64,000 bases of DNA, taken from positions 19,185,501 to 19,249,500 of the forward strand of contig NC_133937.1 in the NCBI RefSeq assembly GCF_031877795.1, read 5' to 3'. This document shows positions 1 through 13,000 of this stretch, in pieces (position 1 is the first letter of the stretch; every line of letters starts with the position of its first letter). The DNA comes from Strix aluco. Its lineage: Eukaryota; Chordata; Aves; Strigiformes; Strigidae. The notes under the pieces were generated by a model. The model did not search any database. It saw nothing but the letters and a program-made list of their open reading frames with translations, and was not told where the DNA came from. The position numbers were made by a program, and so were the translations under genes.

Positions 1-1517
1 GACAAATCTGGTATTAGATTGTAATCTAACACCAAATTACTCCATGGGCTTTCAGATCCCTGGAATTTGCCACCTTTGTTTTTGTTGGGTTTTGTTTTGT
101 TTTCTTACTAACTGAAACGCCATTCTGCATCTAATACTCTAAGATATAAACAGTGGCTTTTGCTGCTGGAAAAAAAAAAAAAAAAAACAAAACAAAAAAC
201 AAACCACCAACTTTTAAACATCATTTGCAGTGAAATGACTGCACGGATGTCTGACCAGGCTGCAGAAAGCAAGATGCCACAAAAAGCTGTCTTTATCCAT
301 TTTTATGGACTTTACTCCCAATATTCAGAATACCAGAAGAGGGCACAGAGATACACAATCAACTACATTATGAGTTACTTCACTGCACATATACAAAACC
401 CCAGCAGAATCATTAGAAACAACCTCATTCAATTCTTGCAAAACACAGGCATGACTTTACATTTAGTATGTGATTTCACGCTCAGCCATACTACACAGTA
501 CAGTTCCTCTCACATCCCCCTAAAACAACTGAATGAAGGCAAGAGGAATGATGACAACTGCTCCTTTCTCCAGCCACGGAGAATGCTGAAGCTGTTATTT
601 AGTTACAGGACAGGATTAGATGGTTAAGCTTAAATCCGCTGTGTTAAATGATTAAATGAAAGTAGTTTAGAACAGCATTCAGTGGCTGGGGAAGCTGAAG
701 TCTACTTCATCACAGCTCAGATCACAGATCTAAAGTTTTGCATATGTTAATTCTTATCAAAGTTGTGGTTGTGTGTGTAGCCAAGAGGAGCGTGAAGATA
801 GAGGTATGTTTTGTGTTGTGTCTACATCAGGGATGCCAAAGAGGTAACATCTGCTATACGATACAGATTCAGTAATGTCAGTAGCACATTAAGCAAATAT
901 AAAAAAACATAAAAGCAAGACTCAATACAAAAGCAGGTGTGGTTATGCCAGATTTCAAATTTCCTATGAACAGTCAGATCAACTGGGTTTCATTCAAACA
1001 TACAAACCATATAGAACCTCATTATGGCTGACCATCTCCTAGTACAACACTGAACATCATCCTGAATGACTGTCGTATTTTCTACAGGTGTTGCATTCCT
1101 TCTAAGGAGTTCTCACTTAGAAGTATGGTCATTTAATAACATTTCTAAATAAGTGCAAAATTCAAGTATGTTAAAAAGCCTTTTCCCCTTTAAATTCATC
1201 TTCTCTAATTGGTATTGTATGGCAATGTCAAAAATTAATTTTTTAATTGAAGTTGCTATGATCCCAATGTTCAATATATTTAATAATTCACTAGGTCTCA
1301 GGTGTAACGTAGAGGATGTCAATTTAAATGCTTGAATAAAGAACTTGACATATTACATAAAAAGCATTCTTAATCTAGATTTAGCTTGACAAGAGAATTA
1401 AGCCAACCGAAAACTTAGAAGTTATTTTACAATACAAGCGTATGTTAATAATTCATTACTTTCTTCACAAAGATACTTATACAGATTAGAGACCTGTGAT
1501 ATAAGAATAACGTTACG

Positions 1518-2240
1518 CAGAATCATTCAGGTTGGAAAAGACCCTTGGGATCATCAAGTCCAACCATCAGCCCTACTCTACAAGTTCTTCCCTACACCAT
1601 ATCCCCCAACTTCTCATCCAAACGACCCTTACACACATCCAGGGATGGTGACTCCACCACCTCCCTGGGCAGCCTATTCCACTGTCCGACCACTCTTCCT
1701 GGGAAAAATTTTTTCCTAATGTCCAGTCTGAACCTCCCCTGTTGCAGTTTAAAGCCATTCCCTCTTGTTCTGTCACTAATTACCTGTGAGAAGAGACCAG
1801 CACCAACCTCTCTACAATGTCCTTTCAGGAAGTTGTAGAGAGTGATGAGGTCTCCCCTCAGCCTTCTCTTCCTCAAACTAAACAGTCCCAGCTCCTTCAA
1901 TCGCTCCTCATAGGGTTTATTCTCCAGGCCCTTCACCAGCTTCGTTGCCCTCCTCTGCACTCGCTCCAGCACCTCGATCTCTCTCTCGTATTGAGGTGCC
2001 CAAAACTGGACACAATACTCAAGGTGTGGCCTCACCAGTGCAGAGCACAGGGGGACTATCACCTCCCTACTTCTGCTGGTCACACTATTTCTAATACAAG
2101 CCAGGATGCCGTTGGCTTTCTTGGCCACCTGGGCACACTGCTGGCTCATGTTCAGCTGCTTGACAATTAGAACCCCCAGATCCTTCTGTTCCAGACAGCT
2201 CTCCAGCCACACCTCTCCAAGCCTGTACTTGTAACAGAAG
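1518..2240 (-). mobile_element. CR1 LINE, 5'-truncated copy
   Basis: The minus strand carries the end of a CR1 reverse-transcriptase ORF. It includes [51 protein letters not shown] and [13 protein letters not shown]. The CR1 3' tail follows: GGTTGGACTTGATGATCCC, then a truncated ATTCTG end near 1518. The frame stays open for about 200 codons, so the copy is less decayed than the others in the window. It is 5'-truncated near 2240, as most CR1 copies are. It lies in TM9SF3 intron 2, in the same orientation as the gene. Confidence 0.95.
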
Positions 2241-3258
2241 GGAAATGCAGCTACCCTGTATGGTCACAGGTAGCCTCTCACATGACACATTTTTAAATAC
2301 AAAAAGAAACACTACTTCATGGATTCTTGCATACACTGTACATTTGCCCCACCAGTCATCACTACAAGCATTCAAGTGCAAACCTCCATTCTCAGAAGAA
2401 TACATTTCTATAGAGCCATAATTTTTCTCATTCTGTTTCAAAAATACAGGCAAGGTCCACTGATTCAGCCAACAGTGTTACTTATGTAGTCTGTGGTACT
2501 TCAGTTACTGACAACTGCAGCCTAAATAATTCTTTGAATATGATGAACAACACGCAGTTTCACACTTACCTGCCACTGCTGTCCAGTCAAACTATGTTGA
2601 GAAAGGAACTGTTTTTTATTGCAGAAGCTAATTTATTAGAACAATTCTAATTCCCTTTTACTCACTCCAGAGGATAAAAATCTAGAAGTATAAAATCCAA
2701 ATTAATTTAATTTTGTAAACTCTTACAACACTCATTTAAAGAGGAAGAATACCTGTAACTGTTAGTCTTGCATAATCCCAAACACACACGAGGAAAAAAA
2801 ATGATTACCTGCTAACTCAGAACTTAGATCTGATTCACATATTCATGAAGAAAATCTGTACAAGTCTTTCAGATGGTCAGGCCAGTATTTTGAAAAGTAG
2901 GTCCCTATGGTTAGGTATTTAAATGCATATTCAAGCATCTAAATGATTACTGAAAGGTACTTGACCAGCTCTTAATTACTTCAGCTGTAGATGTTAAGAT
3001 ACTCAACACTCATGAAGCTTTATCTTTTTCTTAAGAAAAACATATGAATCTATCGGTGCCAAAACATAAGCTTCTACTTGTTAAGAGAAAAAACACACCA
3101 CAAATCACCAACAACTCAGTTTAATTGCAGCAACTTCTGGACCACTGGTGCATGGGTGGGAGCATAGATCAATCACAACAAGATAAAATTTATCCATTCC
3201 AAAAAAAAAAAAATTCACTAATACAATTGTAACTTGTTCACAGTTACACTTATTTTCT

Positions 3259-3281
3259 AAAAAAAAAAAAAAAAAAAAAAA
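3259..3281. repeat. Poly(A) tract, 23 bases
   Basis: An uninterrupted A run, the longest in the window, lies in TM9SF3 intron 2. No adjacent retrocopy was recognised, so it is a plain homopolymer. Confidence 0.85.
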
Positions 3282-6200
3282 GGCAAACACATTTCAGTCA
3301 AGAATAAGATCTACCATTAAAGAGTCCCCAAAAACCTGAGCTACCACCACATTTTGACAACCAAACTGGCAAGTAATTGTTATACAAATGCTAAAATTTT
3401 AACAGCCGGTCTATGAAATTTAAATTTTCCTACATGCATTGGATATAAATTGTACTGGTTTTATGACAGCTTTTAAGCCTGTAAAAAAAAATTACATCTC
3501 AGAAAGCAATCCTTTGCTCTGTTTTTTTACTTTAAAAACATGTATATCAAGGGGACTCGGATTTCAACGAGTTTTACATAATTTTATATTAAATAAGTAC
3601 TAATAACTATTGATATAATAACAATTAATTTATTCTTGCTAGTCTGAAATTTGGAAAAAATGTTATTTAATAACAGATTAAAGATAGTAAAATAGAGTTG
3701 ACTCCCATTCAGATTTCACTTCATGGATCCACTGCTAGAAATACTACAGCACCTCCTGATATATAAGCTGCTGAATGCCAGCTAACAGCAAAGAGATTAT
3801 TGTCTTCATCTTTCATCCAGAGGACACAGATTGTATGAGGAAAAAACCAGAAGTGCACATGGACAGCTTCCCAGATCATGTACACAGACTTAGTCATCAA
3901 CCAGCTACCATGTACCATCTGCTTTACAGAAAACATCTGACCTGCAGCCACTTTGGTTCGGAGTCAAACTCACTGCAAGTCCAATAGAGATTATCAATCT
4001 ACACAGAGCACCAATGTGTTAATAATAATAAATTAATTTTTAAAAAGCAACAAGGGACATGGATGAAGAGGAATTCCCTACCTGCTGGGAAATGTACCAG
4101 TACATCTATCCTTACACTTACAAGTCATAAACACCTGATTCTTTTTGAAATCTCTATTCCTCTGTACCCATTCAAAGCCTGTTTTGAACATCATGCCCAG
4201 TCTGTCTGGAAGAATATACCCCAATATAGCAACTACATACCTGGCGTGCACTGGTAAAACAATTAGAGACACAAAAAAGCACCCAAAAAACCTAGTACAA
4301 GTGGAAGACCAGACCATAAACCCTGAAGAAATTGCATTCAATTTTTCACAATAAATAATACTTAGAGAAAATCTGAAGCTTTTTGTGTCAAAACATCAGC
4401 ACGAGCAGGTGTAAATCAGAATCTGAAATTCATAACCTGAAAGCAAAATGAGACTTAAGGAAAACAGATTTACCTGTTGTAAAGAACTACGGAAGACAAC
4501 AGGTAACTAATAATCATAACAAAACATAATCAAAAGCAAAACAATCACAAAGTACAAAAACCACAGCACTTTTCCACCATTCTGAATTCACATTAGCCCA
4601 GCATGCTTTTGGCTTCCTGTGGTTATGAATTCCAAAAGACTTCTCTTAACCAAACAGCAATGGTAACAGTTCCTACGTATTGAGGATCTGGAGGTTCAGT
4701 ATTATCCAAGTTGTATTTATTTTTGTTTAAGAAAACAGATGTTAAGTATCTTTTTTCTAAGTGTTAAAGAATTGCTGAAACAGAAACCCATTAATTTCTC
4801 CAGTTTTAGAGTATTTTACAGACATATTTGAGAGTGTATTCACAGAATGGATTTGTCCAATGCTCTGCTTCTGCATACTTCCCTCAGAAATGGCAGAAAA
4901 TACTCTGGAAAGCTAAACTATGTTGGACTACTGACTATAAAGTGGTCATAAAAGGAGGCAAAAGATAAACCGAAAGTTTCATCTACCTCATCTGTTATTT
5001 CGGGAAAAAGATGAACATGCCTTACAAATCTAAACCAGCCTGACCACTGTACAACAGAGGCTCTAGGTTTTTTGGACCCCTAAAGCAGAAAATTTTTCAA
5101 GCATTTCAGCCAGTTCCTGATGTAGAGCCAGTTCGTTCCCTCCCCTTTCCTTGATACATCTCAACACTTCCACTATAAAACAGATTACTAAATTACTACC
5201 TCCAGGGTCAACAAGGAAAAGGGCAGGTGCAGGACAGAAGTGCTGAAGAGAGCGCTACAGAACAGCACCATCTGCTCAGTACTCCCAGTCACAAAATGAA
5301 AGACTTGATCTAGCAAAAGTTTTATATGATAGGGGGATTAATTAACTGTGGATAATCTTCAGAAAACTAATCTGGGAATAGGATGCTTCATAACAGTAAA
5401 CATTAACTCACAAACCTTCCAGTCTTTACAATTTGGTGCTGCATCTAGAGAGTACACTTGTCACTGGAATAAGTCTCTTTGTAAAGATGTGGCAATTAAA
5501 GGAAGTAAAAATTACACATGTAACTGGTTGCAAAAATAAATATTTATGATATTCTGACATCAGAAGTTTTACTTATTCTTCACAGACATGTTGAATTGCT
5601 GCCAGTTGCCTTCTCTGTTCTATTTTGAGTTTCTGAGCATATTCTATGAGGTTTGACAGGAAAACGATTTCTCCCATACTGAATAATATATTCAGCAAGC
5701 TACAAGTCTTGCAAACCAGTAATAGGATTGTTTTCCAGTGTTTGTGCAGGTATAGTTCCTCTCTTAAAAGGAAAGATTCAACTCCAAATTCCTTTAATGC
5801 AGAGATGCTATCCCCTATGCAACTTAAAAATTTATGAAGAATTTGTGGTTTTAACAAACTTTTAATCTTTTATTCCACGTATCCTACTTATAACAAAAAC
5901 ATCATCAGGTCTCTTATTTTGCAGATATCCAGTTCTGGTTAAAACTTTTTTAACTTGCAGAAACTAAGTCCCATCTGATTGCATGCTTAAGTTCTCCATC
6001 TAGTTAAGCACTGGTGATGCAACAAAGTGTAGCTCTCTAGGGGAAAAAACAAAACATATACACAAAACCCCAAAATGAATGAAATATACAAATGTTAAAA
6101 TTCAATACCGACAAAAAGAATCTGTTATTATTTGAAGCTCTGCAACTACCAGTTACAGATATCTGAAAGGACTCTGGGTACCAAAGAACACACACAGAAA

Positions 6201-6874
6201 AATTATGCAATAGAAGACTCAGCACTTAATGTCAAGAAATGTATTTGCAAGAGAAGTTAAATGTCATTTCTGGAACAGTATGGGAAGAGGGAGAGGGCAG
6301 GAAACAACAGAGAAAAAAACAGATTGCTCCATCCTGACTGGCACACGATAAGTTAGAGCCAATAATATAAAAGTATTTGTCAAAGGTACGTCAAGCTAGA
6401 CAGTAACCAGAAGGATACAATAATTAACTTTGTGTTAAGGTAGAACTTTGCGATGTTGAGCCCTTGCTACTCCTTTGCAACTGCAGAGAGTCTGCAGGTA
6501 TTCAACACTATAGGAAAAAATTACATATTCAGAATTGGTAATACCAGAATTTTAATTATTAAGTATTATTATTAAAGTAAATATTAATCATTCATAGGCA
6601 GAAAGCTTAGTTTTACTTTATAAAATGTAATCAGTTACATCAGAAGCATGTATCTTCTGCAAGCATCTTCCTCAACAGGCACATAGATGAAAACTGTACT
6701 GTAAACTGAAAAGCCAATGGTAGTAGACAACCTTGCAGGGCGCTTCAAGCAGCAATACAAAACACACTCAGTGGCTAGCAGCAGCAAACCTTCAGTTCTT
6801 CTAGTTCAAAAATCACATTTTAAGGGTTTGTGGGGGTTTTTTTAAAGTGACTAAATGCACCTTCAATTGCTTAC

Positions 6875-7070
6875 CTTTAAATTTGATGTCAAGACCACTA
6901 AATTCCAATTCAACTCCTTGAAGTGCTTCTCCTAGGGTTTCATGGTAATGGCTGATGCTTTTTTTTGATCCCACACAGAAAGGAAGAGAGAAGTATTTGT
7001 ATGTTTCTTGGCGATTGTGGTAGGGTCCTACTGTATTCATCCATAAAACAACTTCCTCTTTATCTTGGTA
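6875..7070 (-). CDS. TM9SF3: TM9SF3 exon 2, start of lumenal domain
   Basis: This exon of 196 bases encodes residues 34-98 plus one base. It starts after ATCTTTCAG at a codon boundary and reads [19 protein letters not shown], then [20 protein letters not shown] and [19 protein letters not shown]. It ends [18 protein letters not shown] and YFSLPFC are hallmark motifs of the nonaspanin lumenal domain. Confidence 0.97.
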
Positions 7071-10000
7071 CTGAAAGATAAAGTTATTGAGTTAGATAAG
7101 CCGCCCAGCAGAATAAAAATATTAAAGAAACTCTCTCATTCATATTAACTAGCAAGACAGCATTGTTCAATCACAGGCAACAGTTACATTTAAAGACAGT
7201 TGAGTATTTTTGTCTTTTGGGTGGCAGGGATTCTAGGACAAGATTTTCAGCCTGCTTTCCTACCAAAAAAAAAAAGCTTAGTTGATCATATATTTTCTTA
7301 GATCCTATCACTGAAGTATCAGAAAAGGGGGATTCATTCAAATTTAATAGAGAAGCAGAAGATGCAGAGAGCAGAAGTGGCAAAAAGCAGAAGTCTTAAA
7401 AATAAATAAGTTTTAACAAATTTTGTGGAAACACACATCAGTTAAAAGCAAAACTCTACTTATGTCCACCAAGAGAAAGGAAATACCAGACCCAGATCTT
7501 GTTAAACAAGATCATAGCAAATAAATCAGGCAATCTACCCATGGTGACAGGTATACTGTATTTTCCCAAAATGCAACTCCTTTTAATTTTTGTAATGGTA
7601 TAAATTACATTCAAAATTCCCAGAAGAGCACAATGTCTCACAGGAAGCACTAAAATTAAACTGTGGCATACCTACAGTAGCCAAGAGACAAAGTCAGACA
7701 GAAGGATTGTATTATGATGCATTTCCAACATTCTCACAGTGAAAAAACCAACCAGCAAGGAGTCTGGTGGCTGCCATGAAACTCTTTCTGGGAACATCCA
7801 CGCTTCACTTTCCACAGCTACTGCTAGCCAGGAAAACTTATTCCTTGGCTAGAAGACAGTAATCTTTTTCAAACCCTTATAACTTTTCAACAACAAAAAA
7901 GTCCTTAAAGCCATTCATCTATTAGTATTCAAATACCACATGAATTCAGGAAAATTAAGTGATTTGAAATCATTACTTGCACTATATCTGAATGCATCTA
8001 GATGAGGTATCAGGTTTGCTGGTTACTACAAAGCCTCTCACCTGACACTGCTTCACCTACTATAATTTCAACAGATTAGGAGGGACAGTGATGTAACTTT
8101 TAAGGTAGAAAAAAAATCCCTACTTATAACTGTACACACCTGCAAGCACAATCACCATATAGATCCTGATTTTTTTTTTTTTTTTATATATAGTACTTTA
8201 TTCTTCTGGACTTTAAGACCAGTATGAAAACACAGACCACATTGAGAGGAAAAAAAAAGTCAAATGTTAATTAGCCATAACTATTTCATAGCGCACAGCT
8301 GAAATACTGAATACAGCTCCGCATCTCCCTTTTAAGCAAATGAACAAAGGTTCTTCAACACAATTTATTCTGAATAACCACAGGTATACCAACAGGTTAA
8401 CTCAGAAATAATTAGCTACATGTGGAATGCAATAAAGTCTTCGATGAGGTGTTTAAAAGTTAAACTCAAGGATTTAAACAAACATGCTTTGGGAAATAAT
8501 TTAATACCTTTATACTAACATGTCATCTCAATTACAAGCCTCATCTTTTTTTGTTTACAAAGATGCACAAGGGTCATTTCAACCTCTTATGTGAACGATC
8601 TCCAACAAGAAACTTTAAATATCTTACTAATTTCATTCTGAGCTGCAGCAGAGAACAAACAAACAGCTTCCCAAACCTAGCCATATGCAGGGCACACACT
8701 TTGGAACATTTGACGGGTAAAGAATGTCAACGAAGGAGCAAAGAAAGAGTAAACAACACAGCAAGAGAAAGTAGACATTCCTGCTCTCTGCCAGCAACCA
8801 GAAAGATTATACCAGTACATCCTCAAAAAAAGTTGAGAAAGAAGGAAGAAAGAAAGAAAAATCACAGTTCCAGCTCCCTCAGCAGCAAAAGCAGATAGTG
8901 GAATCTGCACTACGATACCATCTCTAGCTCTTGCCAATGTAGCAACGGACAAGTTGGTCCGTGCTCTTCCTAGTCTGTTATGCCTAGCACATCTTCTGTT
9001 TCTTCCTCTAACAGCTGCAGAACGTATTTTCAGCCCTTTCTCAAAATGGCCTTAACTTGTCAAGAGCCCACTATAGCATTACTCCTTGTAATGCAACTGC
9101 TTACATGTGAACTGAGCTATGTCTCTGTTCAACCTTCAGTAATAGAATATGACAACATCCTTAGGTCTCTGAATTCATCTTTGCCAGTGCCTGAATAAAG
9201 CAAGCACTGACCACTTAGCTTCTTGTTTCTGACCTGCTTCATCCTGAGTTGGGACCTCTGGCATTTTTGGAACTATACCAAATCCCCCTCAAGTGACAAA
9301 AAGCAACTTGTTAACATGTTATTCAAAATCTTGCTACATTTTCTGATCTAATAATGTAGATACATTGTAATAACATCTACAATAACAAATTTGGTCTTTG
9401 CTTGTCTCTTATCCACATGATACTTAGCTGTCCTTAAGGGCCTGCAAGTTTTTCCCACAATGACTTCAAGATGCCATCAGTCTGCTCTGGAGACAAGAGG
9501 GACCAAATCAACATAAGCAAAGAATTCAGTCTACATTTATTACTTCCTCCTTTCTCACAACCATTCCTGAACAGCACAAGAGAAGTCTGCTCAGGACTGC
9601 TACATAAATGAAAAGGGCACTTCAGCCATCCCAGGCTACACCTCACTCACAATCAGCAAGTCCCTAGCCACAGCAATTTGCAGCCCATCAGGTGCTCCTA
9701 GTGCCCTCCCAAACTTAAGAGAGCTGTAGTAAGAAACCCATCTTAAGCAACTTCAGCCTGAATTTGAGGTAGGGTGGGGGGGTGTCTAGGAGAAACTCAG
9801 ATCTTCTTCTCCCTACATTTGTTGTGTTTTGCTCATTCTCAGTTGTAAGGATGAGCTTTCATGTTTAAATACGTTTCCCTGTCATGATATATCTCATCCT
9901 TATAATCTTACTGTAGAGGTAGTGTAATTTGGTGGCGAGAACTCAGTGCTATCAAAGAGTTCAAGTTTGTGGTGGTTTGGATTTTGGAGTTGGTTGTCTT

Positions 10001-13000
10001 TTTTTTCCTTTTTCATTACTGCCTTCACAATATCAAAACATCTATAACAAGTAACAGTGTGAACACATTAGAGAAAAGCAATTCTTATTTAGGCAACACA
10101 AAGAACTAGAGTATATTGTAGGACTGTTCTGTCACCTTTATATGATGACTTCTAGGTTTGCAGAAGGCTAACATACAACATACCTTCCAGAAAAAACATC
10201 ACACTACCAGAGAGATAACATAAAATAAAGCCCAGGTTCCAAGGGAGCCACAGCACTCAGATACTCTCTATCAGTACCAGTCAGATTTTGGTCAGCACAT
10301 TCACTGTCAGTCTAGCAGTAATTTCAACTACTGTCACGCTCTTTTATATCTTCTTTCAGTGTATGTGGAGTCTTATGCAAACTGTGGAGAACTTGGAGCC
10401 ACAGAAAACAGGAAAAACATTTCAGCTCCATAGCACCACCTTTAATTCTTAGCAGAAAGAACATATTAAAGAAACTATTCTCATTTCATCAGGAACTGAT
10501 CAGCCTTAGACACACTGGACAAAATGACAAAACAGAACAACCCTGAATTCTTATTTTTACTGTTCTGACGAGGAACTGTTCAAATGTACCCTCTGAGCTC
10601 TGAACACAACAGAGCAAATCAAAATCTTGTTGCCTTCTGATAACCTTAGCAGGCAAGTCGCAGTAACTCACAGTCAAAGCCAACATGCAGTAAGACAGAA
10701 TGTGAACAGTCCAATGGTCTCTTTCAAAAATTGTTACACAGCAATATAAAACTTGCATAACCAACTGTAAGTGTGACAGTTTCCTTATCTTCTGCTACAT
10801 AATCAGCAAGCAAAATACTTTGACTCACTGGAGATTCCACCAGATCCCAGAAAACATTAAAAAAGTATTAAGAACCCCCTATCAATACAGGTACAGAACA
10901 AACAAAAGAGGAAGTTGACTACAATGTGCAAGAATATCCACATCACACACCCAACTAGTTAAATTCACCAATAACAGCTGTCATCGTAAAAGATCTAAAT
11001 AAAAATTTCTTGCTCTCATTCCACATATGATAAGGGTCCTGAGTCATTATTTGACCCATCACTGCTCTAGGACTTTTAGAAAAGAAACAAATGTATTCCT
11101 ATTACAGCCGTATCTAAACTACTGAGGCTTGCAACAGGGCAAGTAGTAATGAAATAACGTCAAACGGTAAAATAATTTGAAGCAAAAATAATGAGTAGAC
11201 TCCAGATAGCTTGAGTGACATAAATCTAGTATCTAGAGTTACACGTATGAGTCAATGCAATTTTATCTTCATCCCTTATGAAAACAAGTGCCAAACATCT
11301 TCCTAACATGAAGGACTTACTTGCTGTACTGAAGTACTGCTATTTCAGAAATTCTTTTTTGTTCTTCATTCTCTTTCCTGACCTGTTTGCACACAATTAA
11401 GACGGTGGAATGGCAGCTTTTCACATGCCAGAAGATGGACACTAGTGTCCTATTAAGAACATAGTAACTGACCAGGCAAATAAGGTCAACAAAGATGCTG
11501 CAGTCTCTACCCTGGTATATCTCAGCAAGCTCTTCCAGTTTTGGTTCATATGAAGGCACAATACACTGCATATAGCTCAGAGATCCTCATTAAATTCACA
11601 GGCACAAGCATTTAACAACTTGGTAATGGTGCCAGAACTCACCGAGTTCACTACTTCCAAATATGAGAGAAGACTACAAAACACAGTTTTAAATACCTTT
11701 TATTTACTGTAATTTATGAAAAAAAAGTAGTACTCATTCTACAAGCATAGCAAGTTTGGCTTTACACCTTTTTCTGCACTAAGCTTAATATTAGCTTGGT
11801 AATTTCAGTAACTATATGGAATATACAATGATTTATTTCAACTGTGCAAAACCAGAGGGGCATCCTGAACAAGTCTCAGCAGCAACATAAATTACCTACA
11901 GTATGCTGGTACAATCTGATTAATGGGAGGCAACCCTTCAGAAACTTTTTTCTGTAATTGCCACCCAGGTGATGGAGGACCAACTTGCACCTCATGTGCA
12001 ACCCACGTATCGGTTACAACCCTCATCACAGCTGGGGACATCTGTTCCAAAGCAGCACAATACAGTCACACTGCTTGTTCAGAGCACTGGGCTACAGAGA
12101 CATTGTGTACGTCCAAGCTAAAAATCACGTTAAACCCATCTATACCAGCAATAAGTCAACCCTACCATTGTGGCCCCCTACAGAATATTAAACTGGCGTG
12201 AACCCTGAGCAATTTGATCTGGCCAAGCGTGGACTTCTTCCGTGACAATACAATTACTGAAAACTCAGGTGGCTTAATGCAAAGACAATCTCCATACGTC
12301 TGTATGGTTAAAAAACTATTCAAGCATAGCAGTGCTGAGACTATCTTCAACGCAGTACATATATATATATATCTTTCCTGTTACCAAATAGGGCACTCAT
12401 GATGTGAAAAGCAATTTAATGTTCCCTTTACACAACCACAGAAATTAACATGGTAGCCCTAGAAATAAACTATTTATTCTATAAAACAATTAAAGCTAGA
12501 TTAAGTCAGTATATGACAGGTTGCAGAAAAGGATATGAGACTAGCAGGTTGTTGACATTCTTTTTTAAACCATGAAAGCACTTTGCAAAAAGTGACAGGC
12601 ACAGAAAGGATTACAACTACCAAATCTTATGTGATGAATCAGCAAAATAAATTCAAATCAAGATAGTTTATTTCAGAACATATGCAATGTTACTCCTTTT
12701 CTCAAGCTGAAGTTTGGAGTATGTCTTTCCACAATGCAGTTCCTTGAACACCAGCACATCTTTCAGGGGAAAAAGGACCAACACTATTTGTTGCTGGAGA
12801 GCAAAGCTGCAGAAGCAGGACAGGAAATGAGAGGCAGCAAGTAAGACTCAACTGACAAGTAATATCCCAGGCTTCTAGTCCCCCGTATCTTACAGATACT
12901 CTATCAAGCACTGTGATAATACTCAATGTTTGCTGCTAACATCCATAGTCTATTAAACTGCAGATTTCAGCCTCATGGTCTCCTTCAGATAAAGCAGGTT

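Larger units (their letters stand above)
1..6874 (-). other. TM9SF3: TM9SF3 intron 2 (partial)
   Basis: This AT-rich intron continues past the left edge. It holds one CR1 copy (1518-2240) and homopolymer A tracts at 170-187, 3201-3213 and 3259-3281. I looked for the next TM9SF3 exon (the segment with TYCEIDLDKEKRDAF and WYQMYIDDLPIW in human) on the minus strand and did not find it. The remaining open frames show no recognisable family. Confidence 0.75.

Noticed and set aside
160..627. 155-codon plus-strand open frame at the left edge
   Set aside because: It begins in a poly(A) tract, has lysine/asparagine-rich composition and no family resemblance, and lies in TM9SF3 intron 2.
1592..2212. 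206-codon minus-strand open frame, the second longest in the window
   Set aside because: It is the C-terminal part of CR1 reverse transcriptase, not a host gene.
3721..3987. Opposed open frames of about 70 codons on both strands
   Set aside because: I could not connect either to a family or to the missing TM9SF3 exon 3. There is no supporting splice pattern.
5573..5857. 94-codon minus-strand frame with leucine-rich, helical-looking sequence
   Set aside because: It has no ATG start and no human-like match, and it lies in the AT-rich intron. It is most likely chance. A BLASTP hit to a vertebrate protein would reopen it as a retrocopy or exon.
8551..9198. Two open frames (115 and 72 codons) on the plus strand
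   Set aside because: Lysine/serine-rich chance frames within TM9SF3 intron 1, with no domain and no splice support.
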